Below are positions 50,102 through 58,697 of a stretch of DNA of 64,000 nt, one piece after another (positions within the stretch are counted from its first letter, which is position 1; the number at the start of each line of letters is the position of its first letter). The stretch is from Sphaerisporangium album (lineage in GTDB: Bacteria > Actinomycetota > Actinomycetes > Streptosporangiales > Streptosporangiaceae): positions 18,498 through 82,497 of the forward strand of contig NZ_QOIL01000034.1 of NCBI RefSeq assembly GCF_003323745.1, given 5' to 3'. The position numbers and the translations under genes were made by a program. The notes under the pieces are model-generated. The model was not told the origin of the DNA and did not search any database. It was given only the letters and a program-made list of their open reading frames with translations.

Positions 50102-50352
50102 GTTACCAGCCCGTTCTGTCGGAGCGGGCGCTGGCCCAGATGGGGGGCTTCCCCTCCGACGCGCTCAGCGCGCTCGGCGAGACCATGGCGCTGGTGTGCC
50201 GCGACCCCTACGACCCGCTCGTCACCATGCCCACCGCCGAGCACGCCCAGCTGCGCCGCGCGGACTTCGGCGACGGCCGCGGGTTCGTGACGTTCCTCAT
50301 CCTGGACGCGGTGAACGTGGTGCGCGTCATCGACATCACATGGGTCGGCTGA
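50098..50352 (+). CDS. Putative RelE/ParE-like toxin
   Basis: 84 residues from GTG 50098. YQPVLSERALAQMGGFPSDAL, then DPYDPLV...LRRADFGDGRGFVTFLILDAVNVVRVIDITW matches the RelE/ParE beta-sheet layout (PL...LRR...G.G.v.y.id...v.vi.I.W). It would cut ribosome-bound mRNA or bind gyrase. The activity is inferred from the fold and the paired antitoxin. Confidence 0.7.
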   Translation: MSYQPVLSERALAQMGGFPSDALSALGETMALVCRDPYDPLVTMPTAEHAQLRRADFGDGRGFVTFLILDAVNVVRVIDITWVG

Positions 50353-50378
50353 CCGGGCTTCGCCGATCTACGAGGCGA

Positions 50379-52043
50379 TCAGGGTTCCGTCGGGTTGCTG
50401 CCTGTGACGCGAACCAGCCGCCCACCACCCGCGGCTGCAGGTTCCACGCGCCATCCCACCGGCCACACGTGATCAGCGCTCAGGTCATGTACCACAGCGT
50501 CGTCAAACCGGGCGTCCCGGGAGAACGTCGCCTTGTCGAACCCGGCCTCCCCGGAGAAGGTCGCGTCGGCGAACCAGGCGTTCTCGGAGAAGATCGCCTC
50601 GTTGAACCCAGCGTGCGCGGAGAAGGTCACCCCGTTGAACCCAGCGACCCCGGAGAAGGTCGCCTTGGTGAACAGGGTGTCCCAGGAGAAGGTCGCCTGG
50701 TCGAACCCGATGTCCCCGGAGAAGGTGGCCTTGTCGAACCGGGTGACGTCGGAGAAGGTCACCTGGATGAACCAGGTGGTCCCGGAGAAGGTCACCTCGG
50801 CGAATTCGGCGACGTCCAAGAAGGTTGCCTGGTCGAACAGGGTGACGCCGGAGAACGTCGCCTTGCCGAACCAGGCGCGCCCGGAGAACGCCACCTCGTC
50901 GAAGCGGGTGTACCGAGAGAAGGTCGCCACGTTGAACCAGGCGTCCCCGGAGAACGTCGCCTCGCCGAACCGGGTGTCCCCCAAGAACGTCACCTCGTTG
51001 AAGCTGGCGGTACCGGAGAACGTCGCCTTGAGGAAGTCGGCGTCCCCGGAGAACGTCGCCTTGCCGAACCAGGCGTCCCCGGAGAACGCCACCTTGTCGA
51101 AGCGTGTGTACCCAGAGAAGGTCGCCTTCTCGAACCCGGCGTCCCCGGAGAAGGTCGCCCGTTCGAAGTTGGCCGTGTGGATATGGCAATCGGAGAAATC
51201 AAGGTCGATGAGGGTGGCACCGGTCAGGTCGATGCGAATGTCCGGCCAGAAGCGGGGTGGCGGGGGTGTGGTGGTGCGCTGGTCGGCGGGGCGTTCGTCG
51301 CGTAGGTGCTCTTGCAGGATGCGCTGGGCGGTGAGGCGTACCTGGCGCTCTCCTTCCAGGTCCTGATTGTTGGACGCCGTAGTGGACACGGGATCTGCTG
51401 GGGCAGGTCGGCCCGCAGTTCGGGCGGCGTGGTAGCGGCGGCGGGCATCGAGGAGCGCGGCCTTGCGCACTTGCTCAGGATCCTCCGGCGCGGGTGGGGT
51501 CGGCGGGGTGTAGGGCATGCGCAGGTAGGCGCAGATGACGTTCACGATGGTCTGCCGCTGGGCGTGATTGTCCTGCGCGAGGCGCTCCAGGGCGTACAGG
51601 CCGGCTAGGCGGACGGCGGCCTTGCCGTGGCCGAGCTGTTCGGCGGCCTTGGTGTACAGGTCGGTGACCCGGCGCTCGGTGGCATCGTGGGCAGTGTGCG
51701 CCGCGACGATTTCCTGGTGGTGCTGGCGGCGGAAAGCCAGAGCGAGCGTGATGGCGGCGCCGACACCGGCGCCGGCGGCCAGGGCGGTGCGCAGAATCTC
51801 CCCTCGCACACTCGTATCGCCGGGCGGCGTGGGAGAGCCGGGCGGCACTGGTACGGGCGGCGAGGTGGCGGCGAGGTCGGCCAGCAGCCACCACAGCGTG
51901 CCCCCCACCGCGCCGCCTACCAGCAGCACCGCCAGCAGGACCCACCAGACCGCGGCCCTCGGCGTCCGCAACGCCACAGGAGCGGTATCCGAGGCAGGGG
52001 AGGCGGAGGCACCACGGCGGGGCAGTAACGGCATACTCCCCAT
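50379..52043 (-). CDS. Membrane-anchored pentapeptide-repeat protein
   Basis: 554 residues. Two N-terminal membrane helices (AVWWVLLAVLLVGGAVGGTLW and TALAAGAGVGAAITLALAF), a helical linker (AVRLAGLYALERLAQD), then ~220 residues of pentapeptide-like repeats of the form ATFSGDAxFxKATF with F/L every fifth position (about 24 coils of a right-handed quadrilateral helix). The repeats are nearly identical, implying recent tandem expansion. Such beta-helices mimic DNA (MfpA/Qnr) or act as adaptors; here the membrane anchor makes a signalling or defence role plausible (inference). Confidence 0.85.
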   Translation of the reverse strand: MGSMPLLPRRGASASPASDTAPVALRTPRAAVWWVLLAVLLVGGAVGGTLWWLLADLAATSPPVPVPPGSPTPPGDTSVRGEILRTALAAGAGVGAAITLALAFRRQHHQEIVAAHTAHDATERRVTDLYTKAAEQLGHGKAAVRLAGLYALERLAQDNHAQRQTIVNVICAYLRMPYTPPTPPAPEDPEQVRKAALLDARRRYHAARTAGRPAPADPVSTTASNNQDLEGERQVRLTAQRILQEHLRDERPADQRTTTPPPPRFWPDIRIDLTGATLIDLDFSDCHIHTANFERATFSGDAGFEKATFSGYTRFDKVAFSGDAWFGKATFSGDADFLKATFSGTASFNEVTFLGDTRFGEATFSGDAWFNVATFSRYTRFDEVAFSGRAWFGKATFSGVTLFDQATFLDVAEFAEVTFSGTTWFIQVTFSDVTRFDKATFSGDIGFDQATFSWDTLFTKATFSGVAGFNGVTFSAHAGFNEAIFSENAWFADATFSGEAGFDKATFSRDARFDDAVVHDLSADHVWPVGWRVEPAAAGGGRLVRVTGSNPTEP

Positions 52044-52190
52044 TTCACCGCGTCACCTCGCGGCTTGCCCGACCTTCGGGATCTTTGGGCCGAAGAGGCA
52101 GACAGAGGGTGCGGCCTCTCACTGAGTGGCTATCCTGGGCAGCGTGGAGCCCCGGCGCTGGGGAAGGCGTCCGGGGCTCTCGCATTCCCA

Positions 52191-52757
52191 CTAGCGGACG
52201 GCCCACTCCAGCGGGTTGCCCTCCTCGGGCTCATAGCTCACCAGATTGGCCCGTGTGCCCTTGGGCACCTCGAACGGGATCCACCCGCGCACGCACCGGC
52301 CTTCCTTCACCTGCCGGTTTTGCGGATAGAGCGGCACCGCCCACCACTCATCACTCCACGAGCTCATCGCTTCGGTCAGCACTCCGTCGGCGGACTGCAG
52401 GGCCCAGGGCGACCACGACACCGAGACCGTCTCGGCGGTGGTGTTCTTGGTCACGCAGAACTTCACCTCGATTCCGGCGTACTGGTAGCCCTTGCGCTCG
52501 GGCAGGCCGGCGATGACCGCGCGCAAGGGCTGGCGTGTCCGTAGGACGGTCACGCGGGACTCGATCCCCTCGGCGAGGTGGACCTGGGTGGTGTTGAGCC
52601 GGGGCGGGGAGGTGGGGGTGCTCTCGGCGATGGTGCGGGAAGTGCCGGCGGCCGTCGGCGCGGTGGGGCTCACGGGGGCCGGGGCGGGGGAGTTGCCGCA
52701 GGCGGCGGCGAGGGCGGCGAGCGCGGCCAAGGCGTACGCGTGACGGGGAAGGATCAC
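52191..52757 (-). CDS. Secreted lipoprotein-like protein
   Basis: 188 residues. MILPRHAYALAALAALAAAC is a lipobox-type signal with Cys20, followed by a Pro/Thr/Ser spacer. The mature domain (FCVTKNTTAETVSVSWSPWA, SSWSDEWWAVPLYPQ, GWIPFEVPKGTRANLVSYEP) resembles DUF4352-like Ig folds. A cell-surface, element-borne accessory protein. ATG at 52757. Confidence 0.72.
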   Translation of the reverse strand: MILPRHAYALAALAALAAACGNSPAPAPVSPTAPTAAGTSRTIAESTPTSPPRLNTTQVHLAEGIESRVTVLRTRQPLRAVIAGLPERKGYQYAGIEVKFCVTKNTTAETVSVSWSPWALQSADGVLTEAMSSWSDEWWAVPLYPQNRQVKEGRCVRGWIPFEVPKGTRANLVSYEPEEGNPLEWAVR

Positions 52758-52915
52758 CGGATGCTCCTGTCAGGGGAAGTGACAGGGAGTGGGACGCCGG
52801 TCACGCTCGGATGGTTGTCACGGCCGAGGCGGGAGGTGACGGTCCGGCCGCCACGGTGGGATGTGGCGGCCGGTCGAGCCGAGCATAGCCCGATGGCCTG
52901 CCGGACCGTGCCGGA

Positions 52916-53020
52916 CCATTGCCAGACCCAAGGGTCCGGCAATGGATGTCATTCATCGTCTGCGACCGGCAATGAGTGTTACTCGAATGCCCGGTTATGC
53001 AGCACTTTTGGCAATGAGTG
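52916..53020. promoter_or_regulatory. GGCAATG repeat cluster beside the att scar
   Basis: A 14-bp inverted repeat (CCATTGCCaGACCC / GGGTCcGGCAATGG, 52916-52945), then two exact GGCAATGAGTG copies at 52968 and 53010, all in an AT-richer patch 35-140 bp from the tRNA-Lys fragment. The layout is that of integrase arm-type or excisionase sites in an attachment region. No gene in 52758-53054. Confidence 0.5.
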
Positions 53021-53054
53021 GCGCTGTCCGGTACCACGTGATCGTCAATTCCAA

Positions 53055-53101
53055 GGGACTTTTAATCCGTAGGTTCAGGGTTCGAGTCCCTGGCAGTGCC
53101 C
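53055..53101 (+). other. tRNA-Lys(UUU) 3' half, attachment-site scar
   Basis: GGACTTTTAATCC is the anticodon loop region with TTT, followed by a complete T arm (CAGGG-TTCGAGT-CCCTG) and an acceptor 3' strand GCAGTGC. The D arm and 5' acceptor strand are absent upstream, so it cannot be a functional tRNA. Such truncated 3' halves arise at the distal end of elements inserted in tRNA genes. Confidence 0.8.
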
Positions 53102-53110
53102 CTTAATGAA

Positions 53111-53152
53111 CTGGGCAGACTCCCAGATCTCGTGATCGGGAAGCCTGCCCAG
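53111..53152. terminator. Hairpin between tRNA scar and integrase remnant
   Basis: CTGGGCAG (53111-53118) pairs with CTGCCCAG (53145-53152), with inner TCCC/GGGA pairing. Fits a terminator for the tRNA or the minus-strand integrase. Confidence 0.55.
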
Positions 53153-53201
53153 GGTTGCAGTTCGGGTTGAAGTTGTTAGCACGGGGTTGCAGTCGCCGGC
53201 C

Positions 53202-53750
53202 TCAGTCATCCCAGAGCGCCCGGCCTATTCGCGCCGCCGCATCGCTCGCCAGCTTGGACGTGACGTGCGTGTACCGCTTGGTTGTGGTGCCCGAGGATCT
53301 CCTGCACGACGCTGATGTCCACGCCCTGCTCCAGGAGCAGCGTGGCGGCCGTGTGCCGGGCGTCGTGAACGCGGGCGTCCTTCTCGACCCGGCGGCCCTT
53401 AGAAGTCCCTTCCATTCGTCCCAGTCGTCGCCCGGGTCGATAGGGCTCCCGTCGAGTCGGCACCAGACGAGATCTATTCCTCGCCACTTCTTTCCGGCCG
53501 CCTTCTCCTCCGCCCGCTGTGCTTCCCGCTGGAGCTTCAGAAGCGGGATGAGCGGCAGCGGAATCAGCGCCGTCCTTTTCCCCTTGCCTTTCGGCTTCAC
53601 GAACGCCGAGCCGCCCACGCGCTCAGGGCACGATGGCGCGTGGCCGGTGCAATCCGAGGGGCAGAACTTCGGGCACTTCCCGCCATGCTGCCGACACCGC
53701 GGAGGACACTGCCGAAGGCAGACGTGCCGCCGCGCAGTCGCTCGCGATAA
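53202..53750 (-). pseudogene. int: Tyrosine integrase remnant with several frameshifts
   Basis: Four consistent pieces in changing frames. First comes a Cys-rich region (CLRQCPPRCRQHGGKCPKFC, SDCTGH) typical of actinobacterial element integrases. Then SCPERVGGSAFVKPKGKGKR...LIPLPLIPLLK is followed by WRGIDLVWCRLDGSPIDP. After a shift, ARVHDARHTAATLLLEQGVD and ISVVQEILGHHNQAV carry the HxxRH box and GH helix. After another, TKRYTHVTSKLASDAAAR carries the catalytic Tyr. At least three frameshifts and a missing N-terminus: a dead gene. Confidence 0.85.
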
Positions 53751-53782
53751 ACCCGGCGACGTCGGTGGTCATCCCCGCGATA

Positions 53783-54520
53783 ATGGCCGACGTGGAGGAA
53801 GTCGAGGTCGTCGTCGCCCATCAGGAGCGCGCGACCCTGCGCGTCGGCGACGTGTTCCTGAAGATCGACGCTGATCAGACGCGCACCGACGTCGAGGTCG
53901 AGGCGATGGCCATGGCGCCGATCCCGACTCCGGAGGTCCTGTGGCGGAAGCCGCCCGTGCTCGCGCTCGCCGCCCTCCCAGGGACGGCGCTCGGCCGCCT
54001 CGGCGAGCCGTCGCCCGCGTCGTCGGCGGCGTGGGCCGCGGCGGGTGCCGCCGCACGGAAGCTGCACGACGCGCCGCTGCCGCCATGGCCCGGTCGGAGC
54101 CTCGACGAGGTCGCATCGCAGCTCGACGGCGAATGCGAGTGGCTTGTCACGAATGGCGTCCTTACCACCGACGTGGTCACGCGCAACCGCCGGGTTGCCG
54201 AGGCTGCGCTCCGGCCGTGGACACCGGTGTTCACGCACGGCGACCTGCAGGTCACCCACGTGTTCGTCGACGGTGACGAGATCACCGGCGTGATCGACTG
54301 GTCCGAGGCGGCACAGGGCAATGCCCTGTTCGACCTCGCCACATTGACGCTCGGACGCGAGGAGCACCTTGGCGACGTCGTCGCCGGCTACGGCACCGAC
54401 GTCGACCTCGACGTGATCCGCGCGTGGTGGTCGTTGCGAAGCCTGCTGGCGGTCCGCTGGCTGATCGAGCACGGCTTCGACCCATGGCCCGAGGTCGCCG
54501 TGCTGAGGTCCCGGCTGTGA
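53783..54520 (+). CDS. Aminoglycoside-phosphotransferase-fold protein
   Basis: About 245 residues from ATG 53783. FLKIDADQTRTDVEVEAMAMA supplies a kinase-like Lys/Glu pair, and PVFTHGDLQVTHVFVDGDEI with GVIDWSEAAQGNALFDLATL the catalytic and metal motifs (HGD, IDW). The Asn normally found five residues after HGD is His here. Substrate could be an antibiotic or a metabolite such as choline or homoserine. Lies beyond the att scar; starts within the integrase remnant region. Confidence 0.78.
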   Translation: MADVEEVEVVVAHQERATLRVGDVFLKIDADQTRTDVEVEAMAMAPIPTPEVLWRKPPVLALAALPGTALGRLGEPSPASSAAWAAAGAAARKLHDAPLPPWPGRSLDEVASQLDGECEWLVTNGVLTTDVVTRNRRVAEAALRPWTPVFTHGDLQVTHVFVDGDEITGVIDWSEAAQGNALFDLATLTLGREEHLGDVVAGYGTDVDLDVIRAWWSLRSLLAVRWLIEHGFDPWPEVAVLRSRL

Positions 54521-54635
54521 GGCTGATGAGCCCGACGGCTACGAGTGCCGTTCTGCCGCATCGAGCGGGCGATCTCCTGAAGCGCGTCGTCTTCCGGACC
54601 GACGAGGTCATGGTCCTCGAAGATCCCGGACAGGA

Positions 54636-54802
54636 CTGGCCAAGGCCGTCGACGCCTACGCGCTCTCGGGACTCGAAGGCATCCGTAAGCCCGATGTTGG
54701 CCTGTTCGAGATCGCAGCCAGGCGCTGTGGCGCGGCTCTCGCGGACGGAGGATGGATGATCGGCGACCATCCCGTTGCCGACGTCCATACAGCAGTCCTG
54801 TA
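54636..54802 (+). pseudogene. HAD-family hydrolase fragment
   Basis: Reads AKAVDAYALSGLEGIRKPDVG and LFEIAARRCGAALADGGWMI, GDHPVADVHTA. KPDxxLFE and GDHPVxDV are HAD motifs III and IV. The N-terminal nucleophile motif is missing, and the frame breaks off where the CRISPR-like repeat begins. Decayed gene. Confidence 0.7.
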
Positions 54803-54826
54803 CACCCCCACGGGCGTGGGGAGGAC
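54803..54826 (+). repeat. Orphan CRISPR repeat fragment
   Basis: 24 bp identical to positions 5-28 of the CRISPR repeat at 37361 (begins CACCCCCACGGGCGTGGG, ends GAGGAC), 17 kb from the arrays. No second copy follows at 61 bp. It abuts the HAD fragment. Confidence 0.85.
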
Positions 54827-54856
54827 ACCGGTCCAACTCCTACTCGCCGTATGGCA

Positions 54857-54892
54857 GCTGGGCCTGCACCCTCATGACGGTGCAGGCCCAGC
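54857..54892 (-). terminator. Terminator of the subtilase gene
   Basis: A 14-bp perfect stem GCTGGGCCTGCACC (54857-54870) and GGTGCAGGCCCAGC (54879-54892), 8-nt loop, 34 bp beyond the minus-strand stop at 54926. Confidence 0.85.
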
Positions 54893-54925
54893 GCGGTGGT
54901 GTCACTTAGGTGATACCAGGTCAGT

Positions 54926-56461
54926 TCACTTGATCACTGCGAGGGCGTCGACGACACCAGCGCCGAAGAAGCTGTTGTCGTCGACGGTGCCGGTGCAGGC
55001 CGCGGTGTTCTGCGGGCACGGCTTGGATTCGGCCCGCGCCTTGAGCTCACTGATCATCTCGGCCGGCGACCAGGACGGGTGCGCCGACTTCATCTGCGCC
55101 ATGACGCCGGCGACGTGCGGGCTCGCCATCGACGTACCGCTCTTGGTGCCGTAGCCGTCGGCCCCCGTCCGGGTGCTCCACGTCGTCGAGTAGATCGACG
55201 AGCCGGGAGCCGCGACGTCGATCTTGCCGAGGCCGTAGTTGGAGAAGGACGACCGGACGCTGCCCAGCGTGGTGCCCACGCGCTGTAGGGATGCGACCGT
55301 CACGACACCGTCGAGCTCAGCCGGGATGTCGTTGCAGTGGTTGTTGATCGTGCGCACGGTCGGCTTCGGCGCGTCGTTGGGGCTGCCCGTGTCCACGGTC
55401 TTGTTGGCCATGTCGTAGTTGGAGTTGCCCGCCGCAGCGACGTTGACGACGCCCTGCTTGGTGGCCCACTCCACGGCGCGCCGGACGGCCTCCTTGCTGG
55501 CGGCCTGGTCGGGCTGGTCATCACACCAGAACTCGAACGGGTCGATGTAGTAGGAGTTGTTCGTGACGTCCATGTGCTTCAGGCCCGCCCACATGAAGCC
55601 GCAGATCGCGTACTCCGGGTAGATGTAGCCGTCGTTGTTGACTACCTTGACGGACGCCATACGCACGTTCGGCGCGACACCGACGATGCCGATGTTGTTG
55701 CGGGCGGCGGCGATGGTGCCGGCGACGTGCGTACCGTGGTCGCTCGTCGTCGGGCGCCAAGCCAACGGCGTCTGATCCGGACGGCCGACGTTAGTGCAGT
55801 TGACCGAGTTCGCGACGTCGATGTTCGCCTTGAGGTCCGGGTGTGTCGGCGAGATGCCGCTGTCGAGCACCCCGACGAGGACGTTGCGGTTGCCGTCGGA
55901 GACCGCCTGCGCCTGCGGGGCCTTGATCATTTGCATGTCCCACTGGACGCCCTCGTTGGGGTCGAGGCTCTCGCCAGGCTGCGGGTCGGACGGGATGTCG
56001 CCGTTGTCCGGCTTCTTGGCACCCTTCTTGTACCCGCTGGCGCCGGGGCCCCACGGCGGGGCCAGTTCGGTCGGCGTCCCCTCGGAGACCCCGGCCGTGC
56101 GGGTGGCGCCGACGGAGGCGACCGCGTTGTTGCCCTTGGCGGCGACGTTCGCGCGGAAGGCCGCGCGGTCGGAGTGGGCGACGACCACGCCGATCTCGGG
56201 CCAGGACTGGATGACAACACCACCGGCGGCCTCGACCGCGCGCTCAACGAGACGAGTTTGGCCGGGGTTGGCGATCCGGGCGTTGACGACGTAGCTCATG
56301 AGCATCCCGTCGGGGATGTCCACGTTGACCGGTGTCGACGTCGGCTCGTCGGTGGTGGCCGCGCTGGCCGAGTCGATCGCGCCTCCAAGGAAGGCGGCAC
56401 CCACCATGGCAAACGCCGCGGCGGTGGCCGCGAGACGTCGCTTGGGCAGGGCATGCTGCAT
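54926..56461 (-). CDS. Secreted subtilisin-family (S8) serine peptidase
   Basis: 511 residues from ATG 56461 (an upstream in-frame codon at 56497 adds 12 residues). A signal peptide (LAATAAAFAMVGAAFLGGAI, cleavage near ASA), an I9-like propeptide region, then the triad: Asp in VGVLDSGIS, His in DHGTHVAGT, Ser in SGTSMASPHVAG. Oxyanion Asn is in AAAGNSNYD. Extracellular protein degradation. Ends at a strong terminator; monocistronic. Confidence 0.93.
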   Translation of the reverse strand: MQHALPKRRLAATAAAFAMVGAAFLGGAIDSASAATTDEPTSTPVNVDIPDGMLMSYVVNARIANPGQTRLVERAVEAAGGVVIQSWPEIGVVVAHSDRAAFRANVAAKGNNAVASVGATRTAGVSEGTPTELAPPWGPGASGYKKGAKKPDNGDIPSDPQPGESLDPNEGVQWDMQMIKAPQAQAVSDGNRNVLVGVLDSGISPTHPDLKANIDVANSVNCTNVGRPDQTPLAWRPTTSDHGTHVAGTIAAARNNIGIVGVAPNVRMASVKVVNNDGYIYPEYAICGFMWAGLKHMDVTNNSYYIDPFEFWCDDQPDQAASKEAVRRAVEWATKQGVVNVAAAGNSNYDMANKTVDTGSPNDAPKPTVRTINNHCNDIPAELDGVVTVASLQRVGTTLGSVRSSFSNYGLGKIDVAAPGSSIYSTTWSTRTGADGYGTKSGTSMASPHVAGVMAQMKSAHPSWSPAEMISELKARAESKPCPQNTAACTGTVDDNSFFGAGVVDALAVIK

Positions 56462-56725
56462 GCGTTGCTCCTTGAGCGGTGAGGCCGCGGCACCCATCGC
56501 CGCGGTCTGGCTGACCCCGATTCCGGAAGCCCGAAATCGCCCCGAATCCAGCCTTTAGAGTTGGTTGGTGACGGTAACAGCTTGATAGTGAAATGTTCAA
56601 GAGCTCACCGAGGAAGGCTGACCGGACCAACCTGCTGGCCGACGATCATGCGCTTCCGAATGGCGCTTCCGGGCTTCGTGTGGGTCCGGTGGGGGTGATC
56701 AAGCGCCGGGACGCAGGATCGGGGT

Positions 56726-56771
56726 ATGCGCGACACGGAGTTGTACCAGCACCTGCTGGGCCTGACCGCGA
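56726..56771 (+). pseudogene. Possible ISL3-type transposase N-terminal scrap
   Basis: ATG at 56726 reads MRDTELYQHLLGLTAT, which resembles the N-terminus of ISL3-family transposases in actinomycetes, then loses similarity. The rest of 56462-57160 (about 700 bp) holds only short unconvincing frames, so I treat it as decayed DNA. Confidence 0.35.
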
Positions 56772-57160
56772 CCCACCCCAGGCATGCTTGCTGTACAGCA
56801 GCGCGTACAGCAACGCCGCCTTACGCGATCACACCTCGCCGGGCCCGGATCTACCGGTCGAGCAGGGCGGCGAGCCATCAACGAGGGGCCTGCCCTTCCC
56901 TACGGAGGTCCGAGTCTTCGCTGGCGATTCTGGCGACTCTGGCGATGCACCCCGTGGTGGCTCTGGGCTGGTCCGCGCTCGGCTCCTGATTTCGTCTCAC
57001 CCGCCTGCGAAGATCTTGAACTCCATTCCCCTGAAGCGACGGAGTTCCATGACATGAGCGATGGACGGCCCGCGGGCTCCGACGTGTACAGCTACTAAGC
57101 ACCCGCGGCACTAATGCACACTCGTCGTCCCAAGGCGCGCCGTCGCCCGGCCATGCAACC

Positions 57161-57463
57161 TCACTGCAGGCCGGAGCGGGTTCGCCGGCCTACCAGGACA
57201 ATCAGCCCTATCTGAATGAGGAGTATCACCAGCGCGATCAGCCCCGATACGGCGGACATCTCCTCCTCCGAAATTCCGCCGACGCAGTCCGTTATGTTGC
57301 CTCCCGCATATGTGACGCAATCGCGTCCGAGGATCATCACCATGAGGTACCAGTTGGCGAGCAAAAGCGGGACCGCGCCCAGGAGTACGGCCGGCGTGAT
57401 GTACTTCCCCCTACCGCCTGCTGGGTTCCTCCTCGCCGGAACAGGTTCGAGAGGGCTGGGCAT
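57161..57463 (-). CDS. Small two-helix membrane protein
   Basis: 100 residues from the Met at 57463. After a basic N-terminus, YITPAVLLGAVPLLLANWYLM and MSAVSGLIALVILLIQIGLIVLV are membrane helices joined by a Cys-containing loop (DCVTYAGGNITDCVGG, two Cys). A longer in-frame start is possible. Unrecognised. Confidence 0.6.
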   Translation of the reverse strand: MPSPLEPVPARRNPAGGRGKYITPAVLLGAVPLLLANWYLMVMILGRDCVTYAGGNITDCVGGISEEEMSAVSGLIALVILLIQIGLIVLVGRRTRSGLQ

Positions 57464-57738
57464 ATCCAAATCACGGCTCACTCGGACACATAAGCACAGG
57501 CAAGCGATCACGACAATGTCAGTACTGTCGAGTGGGTGGTGATCCGCGGTGCACTTCTCTTCTGGCGGTCCCGTCCTCCTCACGGGTCGAGTGTCCCGGT
57601 CGACGCCGCCGAGTCAAGGGCGCCTTCGGCGTGGCTTCGCGGTCAACTTCGTTGCCGTCGGACAGGAAGATCGTGGGTCCGTGGAGTGAGGGCCCGGCCA
57701 CTCGGGGCCGGCCGGTCGGTTGTCGCGCTCGAGGCGGC

Positions 57739-58599
57739 TCAGGCGCGCGGGGTCGGGCCGGTCGAGGCGAGAAGTAGCTCGGAGCGGTTCCAGAGCTCGC
57801 GTGCGAGCGCGGCGTCTTTGGCCTGTTTGTCGTTACGGCGGGCGGGCTTGCGCTTCTCGTAGTAGACGCCGGACTGCCAGTCCTTGCCGGGCGTGGTCTC
57901 GGCGAGCCAGACGAGCTGGCCGGCAGCCTTCTCGGGGCTGGTCATGAACGCGCGAGCGATGCGACTGCGAGAGATATGCCTCAAGATGCTGTCGGAGTCG
58001 GTCGCGAAGCCGGTGGCAACGGTCCCCGGGTGGAAGGCGGCACTCGAGATGCCGTGATCGTGGAAGCGGACGTGGAGTTCCTTGGTGAACAAGATGTTCT
58101 CCAGCTTCGTGGTGCCGTAGGCGAGTAGCGGAGTGAAGTCCTTGTCGTGGTCGAGGTCGTCGATCACGAGCCGGCCGGCCAGGCGCGCCCCGACGCTGGA
58201 GGTCTGGATGACGCTCGCCCGGCTCGCCACCAGCCTGTCCATGAGGAGCTGAGTGAGCAGGAAGGGCGCCAGGTGGTTGACCTGGAAGGTCTTCTCGAAC
58301 CCGTCGACGGTCTTGACGCGGTCGCCGAAGATGCCGCCGGCGTTGTTGGCGAGCACATCGATGCTCGGGTAGGAGGCATTGAGGTCAGCGGCAAGCTCGC
58401 GCACGTCGTCCAGCCGGGCGAAGTCCGCGACATGGAAATCGGTGCCGAGCTCGCGGGCGACGGCCTGTGTCTTCTGCGGCGAACGGCCGACGATGACGAC
58501 CCGGTGGCCGTGGGCGTGGAGTTGACGGGCCGCCGCGGCACCGATGCCGTCACTCGCGCCGGTGATCACGATCGTCCTGTGTGAGGTGGTCCTAGGCAT
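57739..58599 (-). CDS. Short-chain dehydrogenase/reductase
   Basis: 286 residues from ATG 58599 after GAGGGAG. TGASDGIGAAAARQL is the NAD(P)-binding loop, NNAGG the structural motif, and YGTTK the catalytic Tyr-Lys, with an upstream Ser in TSSVG. Resembles retinol dehydrogenase-type or WW-domain-oxidoreductase-like SDRs. Divergent from a TetR gene 98 bp away, its likely regulator. Confidence 0.92.
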   Translation of the reverse strand: MPRTTSHRTIVITGASDGIGAAAARQLHAHGHRVVIVGRSPQKTQAVARELGTDFHVADFARLDDVRELAADLNASYPSIDVLANNAGGIFGDRVKTVDGFEKTFQVNHLAPFLLTQLLMDRLVASRASVIQTSSVGARLAGRLVIDDLDHDKDFTPLLAYGTTKLENILFTKELHVRFHDHGISSAAFHPGTVATGFATDSDSILRHISRSRIARAFMTSPEKAAGQLVWLAETTPGKDWQSGVYYEKRKPARRNDKQAKDAALARELWNRSELLLASTGPTPRA

Positions 58600-58645
58600 G
58601 TGACTCCCTCTCTGAATCAACCCTTGGCAGGTAGCAGCATATGCC

Positions 58646-58697
58646 GAACTTGTCACTGACTGTCAATTAGTGCGGGCAGTGCTATGATTGTCGCATC
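58646..58697 (+). promoter_or_regulatory. Divergent promoter/operator between SDR and TetR genes
   Basis: TATGAT at 58683-58688 is a good -10 for the TetR gene, with TGTCAA (58661) as -35 at 16 bp; the start ATG at 58698 implies a leaderless or near-leaderless mRNA. An imperfect inverted repeat (CACTGAC...GGCAGTG) overlaps the promoter and could be the TetR operator. Confidence 0.55.

Noticed and set aside
50196..51305. Long plus-strand frame with GEGRLVEPGVPGE repeats
   Set aside because: It is antisense to the pentapeptide-repeat gene; the pattern is a shadow of the tandem DNA repeats.
53040..53101. A complete functional tRNA-Lys gene
   Set aside because: Only the anticodon, T arm and 3' acceptor strand are present; no D arm or 5' acceptor strand can be found upstream.
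56593..57057. 154-residue plus-strand frame
   Set aside because: Low-complexity with no Shine-Dalgarno; it overlaps a better-supported transposase scrap in another frame.
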